From contig JAGOIS010000025.1 of the NCBI GenBank assembly GCA_017995495.1, forward strand, positions 1-13,053: a stretch of DNA of 13,053 nt. Reading direction: 5' to 3'. The notes beneath the pieces are model-generated. The model was not told where the DNA came from. It worked only from the letters and a program-made list of their open reading frames with translations, and did no database searches. Origin of the DNA: Candidatus Cloacimonadota bacterium (GTDB lineage: Bacteria; Cloacimonadota; Cloacimonadia; Cloacimonadales; Cloacimonadaceae). Each line of letters opens with the position of its first letter. Position 1 is the stretch's first letter. Position numbers and translations under genes: made by a program. Positions 6,809 through 13,053 of the stretch are shown one piece after another.

Positions 6809-8242
6809 TTATTTCAAAATGGATTTGATGACCATCGGCTGCACCGTGGTCTCTTTGAGGCCAGTGATGCGTTCGATCACTTCCAGATGGCAGTAGTAGA
6901 CGCCGATGGGCAGGCGGTTCATCATATAGTCGCGTCCATCCCACTGGAATGATTCAATACCGAGGGCATTGCTGATGTTGCGGTTCACGGGTGTTGCCAC
7001 CAGGCGGCCCTGAGCGTCATAGATGCGCACAATGGCCTTCACGTTGATCCCGGTGGTGGAAGTCTTGCAACCGTATTCGATATTGAGCTTTTCGTTCAGC
7101 TCGGGGTTGAAGATGTTGCGGGCGTTGTTGGGATTGGTGATGTTCAGCCAGGCGATGCTGTTGCGGATGGGCACCAGCAGTTTGCCGTTGTTGACGGCTT
7201 GGATCGGAGTCGTGTCGTAACTGAACGAAACGAGTTGGATCACCGATTCCCCGTAGCTGATGGGTGTGAGGTCAAGTTTGAACAGCACCTGGTCATCCCC
7301 GGCCGAGGTGATCGGTTCCTGGGATTGATAGAGCACCACGAGTGAATCGCCGGCATCGGAGATCCAGTGTTCAGGCTCGAAAGCGGTCATGGTGTCGTCG
7401 ATCTTGATGCCGTTGAACTTCACCTTGTCAGGATCTAGGCGGATATAGGCGCGGTAGGAGGCCACCCCCCACTCCGGTTTGATGCGCGAGGTGAGGATGT
7501 TCACGTCCACCGGGGTGTCGATCTCGGCATTGGTGGTCTGAACTTTAACAGTGGCGTTGGAAACATTGTCGATCTGAACCAGGTCGGTCATTTCGCGTGG
7601 GTTTATGCCGTAATAGTCGAAGGAAAAATCCACCACACCCTGGATGCGGGCCCAGTTTTGGCCAACGTTCATCTGCGGCCAGGAAAAACCGCTGCGGGGG
7701 AAGCACTGGTCGTCGATCTGACAGGCGCCGCTGCCGTCATTGACGTTGAATTCGCCATAGTTGTTCGGAGTGGAGGTCACGTTCACGTTTTCCACCTTCA
7801 CAAACACGCTTTCCCACTGCTCGGCATTCGCGCCGGTGAGGCTGCCGGTGGTTATCAGGGTGACCGGAGGCAGGGGATTGCCCTGGCTGATCACCTGAAA
7901 ACCAGTGGTGGGAGACATCTCGGTGAAATTGTAGTACTCTGCGATGGTGCCTGTCACCTGAACCTTGTCGCCGCGTTGGGGGGCGTACTGGTTCGTAAAG
8001 ATCAAAAGTCCGCTCCAGGGTCCGCCATCAGAGTCCGAGATCACAAAACCCTTGTTGCTTGTGCTGGTGCCGGTGTAAAAGATCTCCGCCACCACTATGC
8101 CTTCAACTGTCACCACGCTGCCCTTGTAGGGGGAGTCACCGTTGGCCTGGGTGGTGTACTGTACATCATAACATGTGAGCACATCAGCCATCAGCATGCC
8201 GGAGGCGGCCAGCGCCAGGACAATCATTAAAACATATCTCAT
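6809..8242 (-). CDS. Secreted protein: OB-fold, cohesin-like and FlgD-like C-terminal domains
   Basis: A 477-residue exported protein. Residues 1-19 form a signal peptide. Residues about 40-222 look like two OB-fold units of the kind found beside extracellular nucleases and in YhcR/DUF5689-type proteins (VVTVEGIVVAE at 43-53; VFVKVENVNV at 146-155). Residues 230-355 resemble a cohesin-type beta-sandwich (AEIDTPVDVNI, then YRAYIRLDPDKVKF). Residues 375-477 form a FlgD-Ig-like tail, with NIFNP, VRIYDAQGRLV, WDGRD and GVYYCHLEV. No catalytic domain is visible, so it is probably a binding or adhesive surface protein rather than an enzyme. Its ATG abuts the lspA stop with no spacer, and its GGAG ribosome-binding site lies inside the last lspA codons, so translation is coupled. 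There is no lipobox cysteine, so it is not itself an lspA substrate. Confidence 0.75.
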   Translation of the reverse strand: MRYVLMIVLALAASGMLMADVLTCYDVQYTTQANGDSPYKGSVVTVEGIVVAEIFYTGTSTSNKGFVISDSDGGPWSGLLIFTNQYAPQRGDKVQVTGTIAEYYNFTEMSPTTGFQVISQGNPLPPVTLITTGSLTGANAEQWESVFVKVENVNVTSTPNNYGEFNVNDGSGACQIDDQCFPRSGFSWPQMNVGQNWARIQGVVDFSFDYYGINPREMTDLVQIDNVSNATVKVQTTNAEIDTPVDVNILTSRIKPEWGVASYRAYIRLDPDKVKFNGIKIDDTMTAFEPEHWISDAGDSLVVLYQSQEPITSAGDDQVLFKLDLTPISYGESVIQLVSFSYDTTPIQAVNNGKLLVPIRNSIAWLNITNPNNARNIFNPELNEKLNIEYGCKTSTTGINVKAIVRIYDAQGRLVATPVNRNISNALGIESFQWDGRDYMMNRLPIGVYYCHLEVIERITGLKETTVQPMVIKSILK

Positions 8243-8800
8243 CTATTGCTCCTTTTCTGATAAATTTATATCGGGATCGGGAAGCGGCCCGGTGGCCTTC
8301 CTCCCGCTTAAAAAAATCATGTCGAAGATCAGCAGGCACATGGCGAAGAAGATGGCGCTGTCAGCCACATTGAACACTGGGAACCTATCCATGCCCCTGA
8401 TCAGGTTGGGAATGTCGAAACTGATAAAGTCTGTCACCGCGCCCAGGATGGGACGGTCGATGAGGTTGTTGCCAATGGCCCCGCCCAGCACCATGCCGAA
8501 TGCCGCCACCTGGATCCTGTGGGTGGCGCGGCTGAGCAGATAGAGGATGAAGATCACCGCCAACACAGAGACAGTGATCAGAAACGCCTTGTTCCAAGCC
8601 GGATTGGGCAGGGACATGCTGAAGGCAGCCCCGTTGTTTTCGAGGTGGCCGATCTGCAAAAAATCCCCCAGCCATTTCTCGCCGACGCTGATCCAACTTC
8701 CCCGGGGAATGCTCTTCCGCACCAAAAACTTGGTCAATTGGTCCAGGACGATCACGGCGGCCATGATGATGAATGCTGGATATTTCTTCGGTCTTTCCAT
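8243..8800 (-). CDS. lspA: Lipoprotein signal peptidase (signal peptidase II)
   Basis: A 185-residue inner-membrane aspartic protease that cleaves the signal peptide of prolipoproteins after diacylglyceryl transfer. Four hydrophobic helices are visible (about 8-27, 72-90, 96-113, 148-165). Conserved motifs are all present: VLDQLTK with D20, ENNGAAFS at 54-61, GGAIGNNLIDR at 106-116, VTDF with the first catalytic aspartate D124, and FNVAD with the second, D147. Length is slightly above the usual 160-170 because of a charged C-terminal tail after residue 165. It begins three bases after the stop of the DksA/TraR-type gene without a strong ribosome-binding site of its own, and its stop touches the start of the next gene. 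Confidence 0.95.
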   Translation of the reverse strand: MERPKKYPAFIIMAAVIVLDQLTKFLVRKSIPRGSWISVGEKWLGDFLQIGHLENNGAAFSMSLPNPAWNKAFLITVSVLAVIFILYLLSRATHRIQVAAFGMVLGGAIGNNLIDRPILGAVTDFISFDIPNLIRGMDRFPVFNVADSAIFFAMCLLIFDMIFLSGRKATGPLPDPDINLSEKEQ

Positions 8801-8803
8801 GCT

Positions 8804-9205
8804 CTATTTTTTCTGCCGGCGCTTCTTGTCTTCCATCTTTTCCATGCAATTGATGCAATACTTGGCGTAGGGTATGATCTCCAGCCGGGATTCCTTGATG
8901 TTCTCACCGCACATCTCGCAAACGCCGTATTGGCCTTCATAGATCTTCCGCAAGGCGTCATTGAGCAGGCGGATCTTCTCGCGTTCCTGCTCCATCATCA
9001 TCACCGTCTGTTCCATCAGGTTGGTGTCTGAGCCCTGGTCTGCTTGATGATAGGCGTAGGACGACAGATCTCCGCTGCTCTCGCGGGCTCCGATGCTCTG
9101 GTCCTTGTTGATGTCTTCGACGTAGGCCACGCTTTCCTTGAGTTCGTTCTGAATCAGCTCTTCAAACTTCTTCAGCTTCTTCTCTGACAATGGTTTAGCC
9201 GCCAT
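8804..9205 (-). CDS. DksA/TraR-family C4 zinc-finger protein
   Basis: A 133-residue protein with an N-terminal coiled-coil part (residues 5-90, rich in E, K and L) and a C4 zinc finger: C96 and C99 in CEMC, C117 and C120 in CINC. The segment ALRKIYEGQYGVCEMCGE is typical of the DksA/TraR superfamily. DksA binds the secondary channel of RNA polymerase and works with ppGpp. This protein is closer in layout to the stand-alone YteA/TraR-type members found beside lspA in many bacteria, so a true DksA role is not proven. The ATG at 9205 follows AGGAG by six bases. First gene of the operon leading to lspA, with a TTGACA promoter candidate just upstream. Adjacency of this finger protein to lspA is common, which supports both assignments. 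Confidence 0.88.
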   Translation of the reverse strand: MAAKPLSEKKLKKFEELIQNELKESVAYVEDINKDQSIGARESSGDLSSYAYHQADQGSDTNLMEQTVMMMEQEREKIRLLNDALRKIYEGQYGVCEMCGENIKESRLEIIPYAKYCINCMEKMEDKKRRQKK

Positions 9206-9244
9206 TGGTCACTCCTGTACTGTTAACATTGGGATCAAATTTTC

Positions 9245-9273
9245 CAGATATCTGATCAAGCCACATATGTCAA
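9245..9273 (-). promoter_or_regulatory. Candidate promoter of the zinc finger-lspA-envelope operon
   Basis: A perfect -35 TTGACA (9268-9273) is followed after 17 bases by TATCTG (9245-9250), a poor 3/6 match to the -10 consensus. It lies in the 85-base gap after the nucleoside phosphorylase gene, the only break between the two minus-strand gene groups. No terminator is visible in the gap, so read-through from the upstream genes is also possible. Confidence 0.42.
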
Positions 9274-9290
9274 TAAAAATATCCGCCACC

Positions 9291-10106
9291 TCAATACAGG
9301 CCTTGAACAAACCGGGTGATGACGGTGATGAGGTGGGCGGAGGCCTTGTCCGCGTTGGCCCTGATCTCTTCCTGGGAATGGGCCTGGCTGTGGAAGAGGT
9401 TGCTGTAATTGGTGACCGCAGAGAAGGCCAGGACCCTCATTCCGGCATGGCGGGCGGCGATGACTTCCGGCACGGTGGACATACCCACGAGGTCCGCCCC
9501 CCAGTTTGCGAAGGCCGCGCATTCAGCTCTGGTTTCCAGGCTGGGACCTGTGACAGCGATATAGACGCCCCTGTGCACTTCGATCCCCTCGCTCCTGGCG
9601 ATGGCGGCACAGGCCTCGCCATATTCGAGGTCGTAGGGTTGGTTCAGGCTGGGAAAGCGTTCTCCCAATCTCTCGTCGTTTTCCCCGATCAGGGGGTTTG
9701 TGCCCATGTTGTTGATGTGATCGGTGATCATGACGATAGACCCCGGGGCCAGCTCTTCGCGCAGGCTGCCGGAAGCGTTCGTTACGATCAAGGTTTTGAT
9801 TCCCAGGCTGGCCAGCACGCGGGTGGGAAAGACCACCGCGGACATCGGATAACCCTCGTAGAAATGAAACCTGCCCTGCAGATAGAGAACTTTTCGGCCA
9901 CCCAGCTCGCCCAGCACCAGGTTGCCCTTGTGCGAAGGGGCCGTGCTGCCAACAAAGCCGGGGATGTCCGCATAGGGTATACTGGCGAGGACCCTGCCTT
10001 GCTCGGCGATGCCGTTGAGCCCGGTGCCCAGGATCAGGGCGATCCTCGGAATTTCTGGCAGTCGCTGTTTCAGCCAATCCGCGGTTTGCTGGTAGTCGCT
10101 CTTCAT
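9291..10106 (-). CDS. punA: Purine nucleoside phosphorylase, trimeric PNP/MTAP family
   Basis: A 271-residue cytoplasmic enzyme, the normal length of the PunA class, which splits inosine or guanosine with phosphate into base and ribose 1-phosphate. The start has the phosphate-binding ILGTGLNG (25-32), H59 in SHKGNLVLGELGG, GRFHFYEGY (78-86), TNASGSLRE (109-117), and the base-binding segments GPSLETRAE (187-195, with E195), GMSTVPEV (208-215) and TN at 232-233. The glutamate plus asparagine pair points to 6-oxopurines rather than methylthioadenosine. NASGS replaces the more usual NAAGG, a mild deviation. Its ATG overlaps the divIVA stop as ATGA. Together with tdk upstream it gives the operon a nucleoside-salvage theme. 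Confidence 0.9.
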   Translation of the reverse strand: MKSDYQQTADWLKQRLPEIPRIALILGTGLNGIAEQGRVLASIPYADIPGFVGSTAPSHKGNLVLGELGGRKVLYLQGRFHFYEGYPMSAVVFPTRVLASLGIKTLIVTNASGSLREELAPGSIVMITDHINNMGTNPLIGENDERLGERFPSLNQPYDLEYGEACAAIARSEGIEVHRGVYIAVTGPSLETRAECAAFANWGADLVGMSTVPEVIAARHAGMRVLAFSAVTNYSNLFHSQAHSQEEIRANADKASAHLITVITRFVQGLY

Positions 10107-10684
10107 GAGATCTGATTGTCCTCTACCGGCGGCTTGGTCTGAGGGTTGATCTCTTCCTTGAGCTGCTTGAAATCCGAATCCAGCAGGTGTTCCGGCGGAC
10201 GGGTGAGCAGGGGGTCCTTCTCGATCCTGTCCTGGAAAGTGTTGAGCTCACTCTTGAACTGCATCAGAAACTGGCGTTTCTCCTCTTTGAGCTGGATGTA
10301 TTGCTGTTCCAGCACGCCCAGATACTGTTTGGCTTCCTGGATGGCGCGCTTGGCTTTGAGTTCCGCCTCGTGGATGATGTTTTCCGCTTCCTTGCGGGCG
10401 TTGGAAATAATGTCGGCCTTGGTTTTTTCGGCAAACACCAGGGTGCGGCTGATCAGTTCTTCCCGCCTTTTAAGTTCTTCCACGGCCGATCCAGCCTGCA
10501 CGGCTTCCTGCCTCACCTCCAGTTGCATCAGTTCCCTGCGTTGCAATTCCTTTTCCTGGCGCTGCTGATAATCCTCCAGCTCCGTGGCCAGCCCCTCCAG
10601 GTATTCCTTCACTTCTTTTTTACTGTAACCGAACATGGATGCGGCAAATTCCTGATGGCGTATGTCTGTGGGAAATAGGGACAC
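10103..10684 (-). CDS. divIVA: DivIVA-domain coiled-coil protein
   Basis: A 193-residue protein. Residues 1-33 match the membrane-curvature-sensing N-terminal domain of DivIVA (FPTDIRHQEFAASMFGYSKKEV, residues 4-25, then EYLEGLA), and residues 33-150 are almost wholly coiled coil, rich in E, K, Q and R. The tail (150-193) is charged and probably disordered. In Gram-positive bacteria DivIVA marks poles and septa; diderm versions are less studied. The start is GTG at 10684, which gives the conserved N-terminus, with GGGAGGA just three bases before it, an unusually short spacing. It lies 16 bases after yggT and overlaps the next gene by ATGA. The pair YggT-DivIVA matches the ylmG-divIVA neighbourhood of Firmicutes, which supports a role in division or envelope growth. 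Confidence 0.8.
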   Translation of the reverse strand: MSLFPTDIRHQEFAASMFGYSKKEVKEYLEGLATELEDYQQRQEKELQRRELMQLEVRQEAVQAGSAVEELKRREELISRTLVFAEKTKADIISNARKEAENIIHEAELKAKRAIQEAKQYLGVLEQQYIQLKEEKRQFLMQFKSELNTFQDRIEKDPLLTRPPEHLLDSDFKQLKEEINPQTKPPVEDNQIS

Positions 10685-10700
10685 AATTCCTCCCGAATCT

Positions 10701-10958
10701 CTAACTTATTCTCTTTAAAATGCTAATGATGACCGAGATCAGGATCACCGCCACCACAGGCGACAGGTCCACCCCAAGGCGCGGCATGATCCTGCGGATG
10801 GGACCCAGCACTGGTTCCGTGATCCGCACCATGAACTGGTAAAACTTGTTGTGTTGGTCCTGCATAAACCAGCTCATCAGAGCCCGGATGATGATCAGGA
10901 TCGAATAGAGGTCCAGCAAACCGGCGATCAGGTCCACAAAGCGGCTTGAAAAGCTCAT
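10701..10958 (-). CDS. yggT: YggT/YlmG-family inner-membrane protein
   Basis: An 85-residue membrane protein with two hydrophobic helices (about 8-30 and 66-84) separated by a loop with the family signature: RALMSWF (25-31), FYQFMVRITEPVLGPIRRIMP (39-59), then GVDLSPVVAVILI. In other bacteria the family is linked to osmotic tolerance, cell division (YlmG beside sepF and divIVA) and thylakoid nucleoid organisation in plastids; the biochemical role is not settled. The start overlaps the tdk stop as ATGA, so it is translationally coupled to thymidine kinase. Confidence 0.9.
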   Translation of the reverse strand: MSFSSRFVDLIAGLLDLYSILIIIRALMSWFMQDQHNKFYQFMVRITEPVLGPIRRIMPRLGVDLSPVVAVILISVIISILKRIS

Positions 10959-11515
10959 TCCAGCACCTCATGGCAGTTTCGGCAGCGGGCTTCGTAGGCC
11001 TCGGTGCTGCCCACCAGGATCTGTTCGCCTTGGTGCACGGTGCGCTGGGTGCGGTTGGCCGGGTTGCCGCATTTCACGCAGATCGCCAAGTTTTTGGTCA
11101 CGTATTCCGCGATCGCCAAAAGCTGGGGCATGCTGCCGAAAGGCCTGCCGGTGTAATCCTGGTCCAGGCCGGCGACGATCACGCGCAATCCCCTGTCCGC
11201 CAGATTGTTGCAGACGTCGATGAGCGAAGCGTCGAAAAACTGCGCCTCGTCGATGGCGACGATCTTGGTGTCTTCTTTCAGATATTGTAGGATATCCTCC
11301 GGGTTGGCGATCGGCACGGAGGGCGCCTGCATCTGGGAATGGGAGACGATATTATTGGCGTCATAACGGTCGTCGATGGCGGGTTTGAAGACCAGCATAG
11401 GTTGCCGGGCATATTCAGCCCTGCGGATGCGGCGGATGAGCTCCTCCGTTTTGCCGCTGAACATGCTGCCGCAAATCACTTCGATCCAGCCGGTCTTCTG
11501 ATTTATGATGTTCAC
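10955..11515 (-). CDS. tdk: Thymidine kinase, type II
   Basis: A 186-residue tetrameric-type thymidine kinase that phosphorylates thymidine with ATP in the salvage route to dTTP. GWIEVICGSMFSGKT (residues 9-23) holds the P-loop. DEAQFF at 89-94 contains the catalytic base E90. The lasso or zinc region has C146, C149, C178 and C181 (CVKC, then CRNC). The start chosen is GTG at 11515, preceded by AAGGAG with five bases of spacing, which gives the usual short lead before the P-loop. A longer frame from 11596 overlaps the methyltransferase stop but adds 27 residues not expected in the family. It lies 77 bases after the methyltransferase gene and overlaps yggT by four bases. Confidence 0.94.
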   Translation of the reverse strand: MNIINQKTGWIEVICGSMFSGKTEELIRRIRRAEYARQPMLVFKPAIDDRYDANNIVSHSQMQAPSVPIANPEDILQYLKEDTKIVAIDEAQFFDASLIDVCNNLADRGLRVIVAGLDQDYTGRPFGSMPQLLAIAEYVTKNLAICVKCGNPANRTQRTVHQGEQILVGSTEAYEARCRNCHEVLE

Positions 11516-11520
11516 GCTAA

Positions 11521-11526
11521 CTCCTT
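11521..11526 (-). promoter_or_regulatory. Ribosome-binding site fixing the tdk start
   Basis: AAGGAG on the minus strand, five bases before the GTG at 11515. It decides for the shorter tdk protein. Confidence 0.75.
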
Positions 11527-11592
11527 GAAGATAAAATTCTACAGGGGCCAAACTTGCCAGAGCCTTGATTTTGTCAATCGATAAAGTGCGGA

Positions 11593-12330
11593 TCACCCTC
11601 CGTGGAGATGATGCGCGATGATCCCGGCGGCCACAGCCACGTTGAGGGATTCGATCCCCTCCCCCATCTCGATGCGCAGAGTCTTGTCCGCCAGTGCTTT
11701 AACCCCATTCGAGACACCCCTTGCCTCGGAGCCCAGAACGATCACGATCCGCTCCCCGGACTGGGGATGCCATGACCGTAAAGCCTCTCCCCAAGAGGAT
11801 TCAGTCAGGATCAGCTTCGCCTTGAGTGCCTGCAGCCTGCCCTCCCCCATGATCTGGAAAGGGACCTTGAAAACGCTGCCCAAAGAGGAGCGGATCACCT
11901 TTGGCGAAGTCACTTCCACACAGTCGGGCGACAGCAGCAGCGCGTCCAGGGCGAAGGCAGCCGCGATCCTGAAGATCGTGCCCAGATTTCCCGGATCGCT
12001 GATCCCGTCGAGGTAAAAAGCCCGCCGGAAATCCACTTCTCGCTCGCGGGGCAGTTCAAACAACGCCGCCATCCCCTGCGGATGTTCGCTGTCACAGATC
12101 CTGGCCAGTTCCCAAGGATGCATTTGAAAGGTGGGAACCTGCTGCCAGACAGAAACTTCCCCCTCCAGCACATACTGCTCCAGCGGAACGATGCCCCAGT
12201 CCCGCAGTTGGCTCAGGGTCCGTAAACCTTCCACCACCACCTTGCCCTCGCTCAAACGCTGTTTTTTCTGTTTCAATTTGCCCAGTTCCAGCATTCTGTT
12301 TTTACTCAGTCGCGTGAGCTTCATCTCCAC
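11593..12330 (-). CDS. SpoU/TrmH-family RNA 2'-O-methyltransferase
   Basis: A 245-residue SPOUT methyltransferase, S-adenosylmethionine-dependent, acting on rRNA or tRNA ribose. Residues 1-95 form the substrate-binding L30e-like domain (QRLSEGKVVVEGLRTL near 24-39). The catalytic knot has motif 1 DPGNLGTIFR (112-121, N115 and R121), motif 2 VLGSEARGVS (198-207, E202) and motif 3 IESLNVAVAAGI (226-237). All key residues are present. The layout resembles RlmB or the 23S rRNA methyltransferases, but the target nucleotide cannot be told. The GTG at 12330 has AGGAG nine bases upstream; an ATG two codons later is an alternative. First gene of the operon leading to tdk, with a promoter and DnaA boxes directly upstream. 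Confidence 0.9.
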   Translation of the reverse strand: MEMKLTRLSKNRMLELGKLKQKKQRLSEGKVVVEGLRTLSQLRDWGIVPLEQYVLEGEVSVWQQVPTFQMHPWELARICDSEHPQGMAALFELPREREVDFRRAFYLDGISDPGNLGTIFRIAAAFALDALLLSPDCVEVTSPKVIRSSLGSVFKVPFQIMGEGRLQALKAKLILTESSWGEALRSWHPQSGERIVIVLGSEARGVSNGVKALADKTLRIEMGEGIESLNVAVAAGIIAHHLHGG

Positions 12331-12365
12331 TTGTCCAATCTCCTGATTTGCAATTATCTACGCGG

Positions 12366-12471
12366 TTATCCACAAAAGCTGTGGATTATCCACATTTTGT
12401 AATTCCCTGTCCAACATTAGCTTATGCGGCAAGAGGCGGCTGTCCACAAAGTTATCCACAGTTTATCCACA
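12366..12471. promoter_or_regulatory. Cluster of DnaA boxes (possible oriC, DnaA-titration site or DnaA-controlled promoter)
   Basis: Four perfect copies of the DnaA box TTATCCACA, all in plus orientation, lie at 12366-12374, 12386-12394, 12452-12460 and 12463-12471. A reverse copy with one mismatch (TGTGGATTA) is at 12380-12388 and a forward copy with two mismatches at 12440-12448. Boxes 1 and its reverse partner form a 7-bp inverted repeat (12368-12374 with 12380-12386). By chance about 0.1 such 9-mers would be expected in the whole window on both strands, so the cluster is not accidental. AT-rich DNA flanks it only modestly (12345-12360, 12395-12404), and dnaA is not in the window. A replication origin, a titration site or a regulatory region are all possible. 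Confidence 0.85.
12385..12413 (-). promoter_or_regulatory. Promoter of the methyltransferase-tdk operon, overlapping a DnaA box
   Basis: TGGACA (12408-12413) and GATAAT (12385-12390) are 17 bases apart; each matches the sigma-70 consensus at 5 of 6 positions. The -10 lies almost entirely inside the DnaA box at 12386-12394. Transcription would start near 12378, and the roughly 48-base leader carries a second perfect DnaA box. DnaA binding here should block RNA polymerase. Confidence 0.6.
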
Positions 12472-12492
12472 AATCGCGCAAGACTGACTTGG

Positions 12493-13053
12493 CTATAGAA
12501 TTGCGAGTTTTTGCCGACACGACTTTTTACCAACATTAAGCTTGAGGATAAAGATCCCGCGGCCCAGTTTGCGGAACTCCGGTTCCGCCGAGAGCAGCCA
12601 GTTTCCCTCTCCTGGTTCTGATTGGACAAAACTCCTGCTCAAAACCTTTTGTCCCCGTGAGTTGTAGAGATTTAACTCCACGGTTCCGGTGCAACCTTCC
12701 GGCAAATACCAGCGCGCGGTGGAATAGAACCTGTTACGCACCGGATTGGGCGCGGCCAGCAGCTCCAGCCCAGGCTCCTCGTAATCGTAAGCCACATATA
12801 GGGAATCAGATACCAGGCCCCAGGGATTTACGGCCACAACCTCCAGCCAGCCGGGTCCGGACACCGGCACATAGGCGAAGAAGGTCTCCAGCCCAAATTC
12901 CGGCTTCACCATGATGGCCTCGCCACCTTCCACCCAAGGTCGGGTTTTCACCAAGTACCACAGCGAATCGGGGTAATCAGGCTGCCGGAGTTCCAGCCGC
13001 ACATCTGCCAGCAACATGTTTTGGCTCACCAGTTCCGGCGCGGGCGGTTTCCC
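12493..13053 (-). CDS. C-terminal part of a secreted protein with type IX-like sorting tail (partial)
   Basis: The frame is open to the window edge, so the N-terminus and signal peptide lie outside; 186 codons plus the stop are seen. The first visible part (GKPPAPELVS, then YPDSLWYLVKTRPWVEGG) looks like a beta-sandwich domain, Ig- or FN3-like. The last 90 residues are a Por-secretion-tail type domain: LLAAPNPVRNRF, LNLYNSRGQKVL, LGRGIFILKL and the ending KLAIL, which follows a basic KKSCRQK stretch. In Bacteroidota such tails direct export and anchoring through the type IX system. The visible part shows no catalytic motif, so the function of the whole protein is unknown. The DnaA-box cluster follows its stop, with no intrinsic terminator visible between. 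Confidence 0.75.
   Translation of the reverse strand, partial: GKPPAPELVSQNMLLADVRLELRQPDYPDSLWYLVKTRPWVEGGEAIMVKPEFGLETFFAYVPVSGPGWLEVVAVNPWGLVSDSLYVAYDYEEPGLELLAAPNPVRNRFYSTARWYLPEGCTGTVELNLYNSRGQKVLSRSFVQSEPGEGNWLLSAEPEFRKLGRGIFILKLNVGKKSCRQKLAIL

Noticed and set aside
6074..6952. 292-residue plus-strand frame opposite the PorV-like gene
   Set aside because: Shadow of a signal-peptide-bearing barrel gene with a good ribosome-binding site on the minus strand.
11572..11577. TTGACA hexamer in the gap before tdk as an internal promoter
   Set aside because: No acceptable -10 lies 15-19 bases downstream; the nearest, TAGAAT, is about 30 bases away.
11516..11596. Longer tdk start (GTG at 11596) overlapping the methyltransferase stop
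   Set aside because: The GTG at 11515 has AAGGAG at ideal spacing and gives the expected family length; the extension lacks spacing for its own site.
1..13053. CRISPR array, insertion sequence, prophage or toxin-antitoxin module
   Set aside because: No regularly spaced repeats, transposase, integrase or paired small toxin-antitoxin genes were seen on reading both strands.

Overview
The window looks like chromosome from a diderm bacterium of the FCB group, and Candidatus Cloacimonadota is my best guess. The evidence is an outer-membrane protein of the PorV/UPF0164 type, a secreted protein with OB-fold, cohesin-like and FlgD-like domains, and the tail of another protein ending in a type IX-like sorting domain, all mixed with ordinary bacterial housekeeping genes. 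The taxon is inferred; no marker gene fixes it. I see no mobile element, CRISPR array or phage gene.

Layout, left to right. Positions 1-629 hold no convincing gene but several strong hairpins. Positions 630-4040 carry a minus-strand operon read as ABC exporter -> TatD nuclease -> TcdA tRNA-modification enzyme, with overlapping start and stop codons. Directly upstream is a tRNA-Arg(ACG) gene (4087-4163), whose intrinsic terminator ends 11 bases before the exporter start codon. The only plus-strand protein gene, a UPF0173 metallo-hydrolase (4295-4972), diverges from the tRNA and converges on tpx (4999-5502), which has its own promoter. Positions 5652-9205 form a second minus-strand operon: DksA/TraR-type zinc finger -> lspA -> secreted multidomain protein -> PorV-like barrel -> small membrane protein. 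It begins at a TTGACA promoter and ends at a candidate hairpin terminator. Positions 9291-12330 form a third: SpoU/TrmH RNA methyltransferase -> tdk -> yggT -> divIVA -> purine nucleoside phosphorylase. The right edge (12493 to the end) is the C-terminal part of a large secreted protein.

The most striking signal lies in the gap between that secreted protein and the methyltransferase. Four perfect copies of the DnaA box TTATCCACA, plus degenerate copies, sit within about 110 bases. One box overlaps the -10 hexamer of a good sigma-70-type promoter reading into the methyltransferase-tdk operon. The cluster may be a replication origin, a DnaA-titration site, or a DnaA-controlled promoter linking replication initiation to thymidine salvage and division genes.

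Nearly all genes lie on the minus strand in tightly packed operons, several with 4-base ATGA overlaps. Four genes (tcdA, tdk, divIVA and the methyltransferase) appear to start with GTG.
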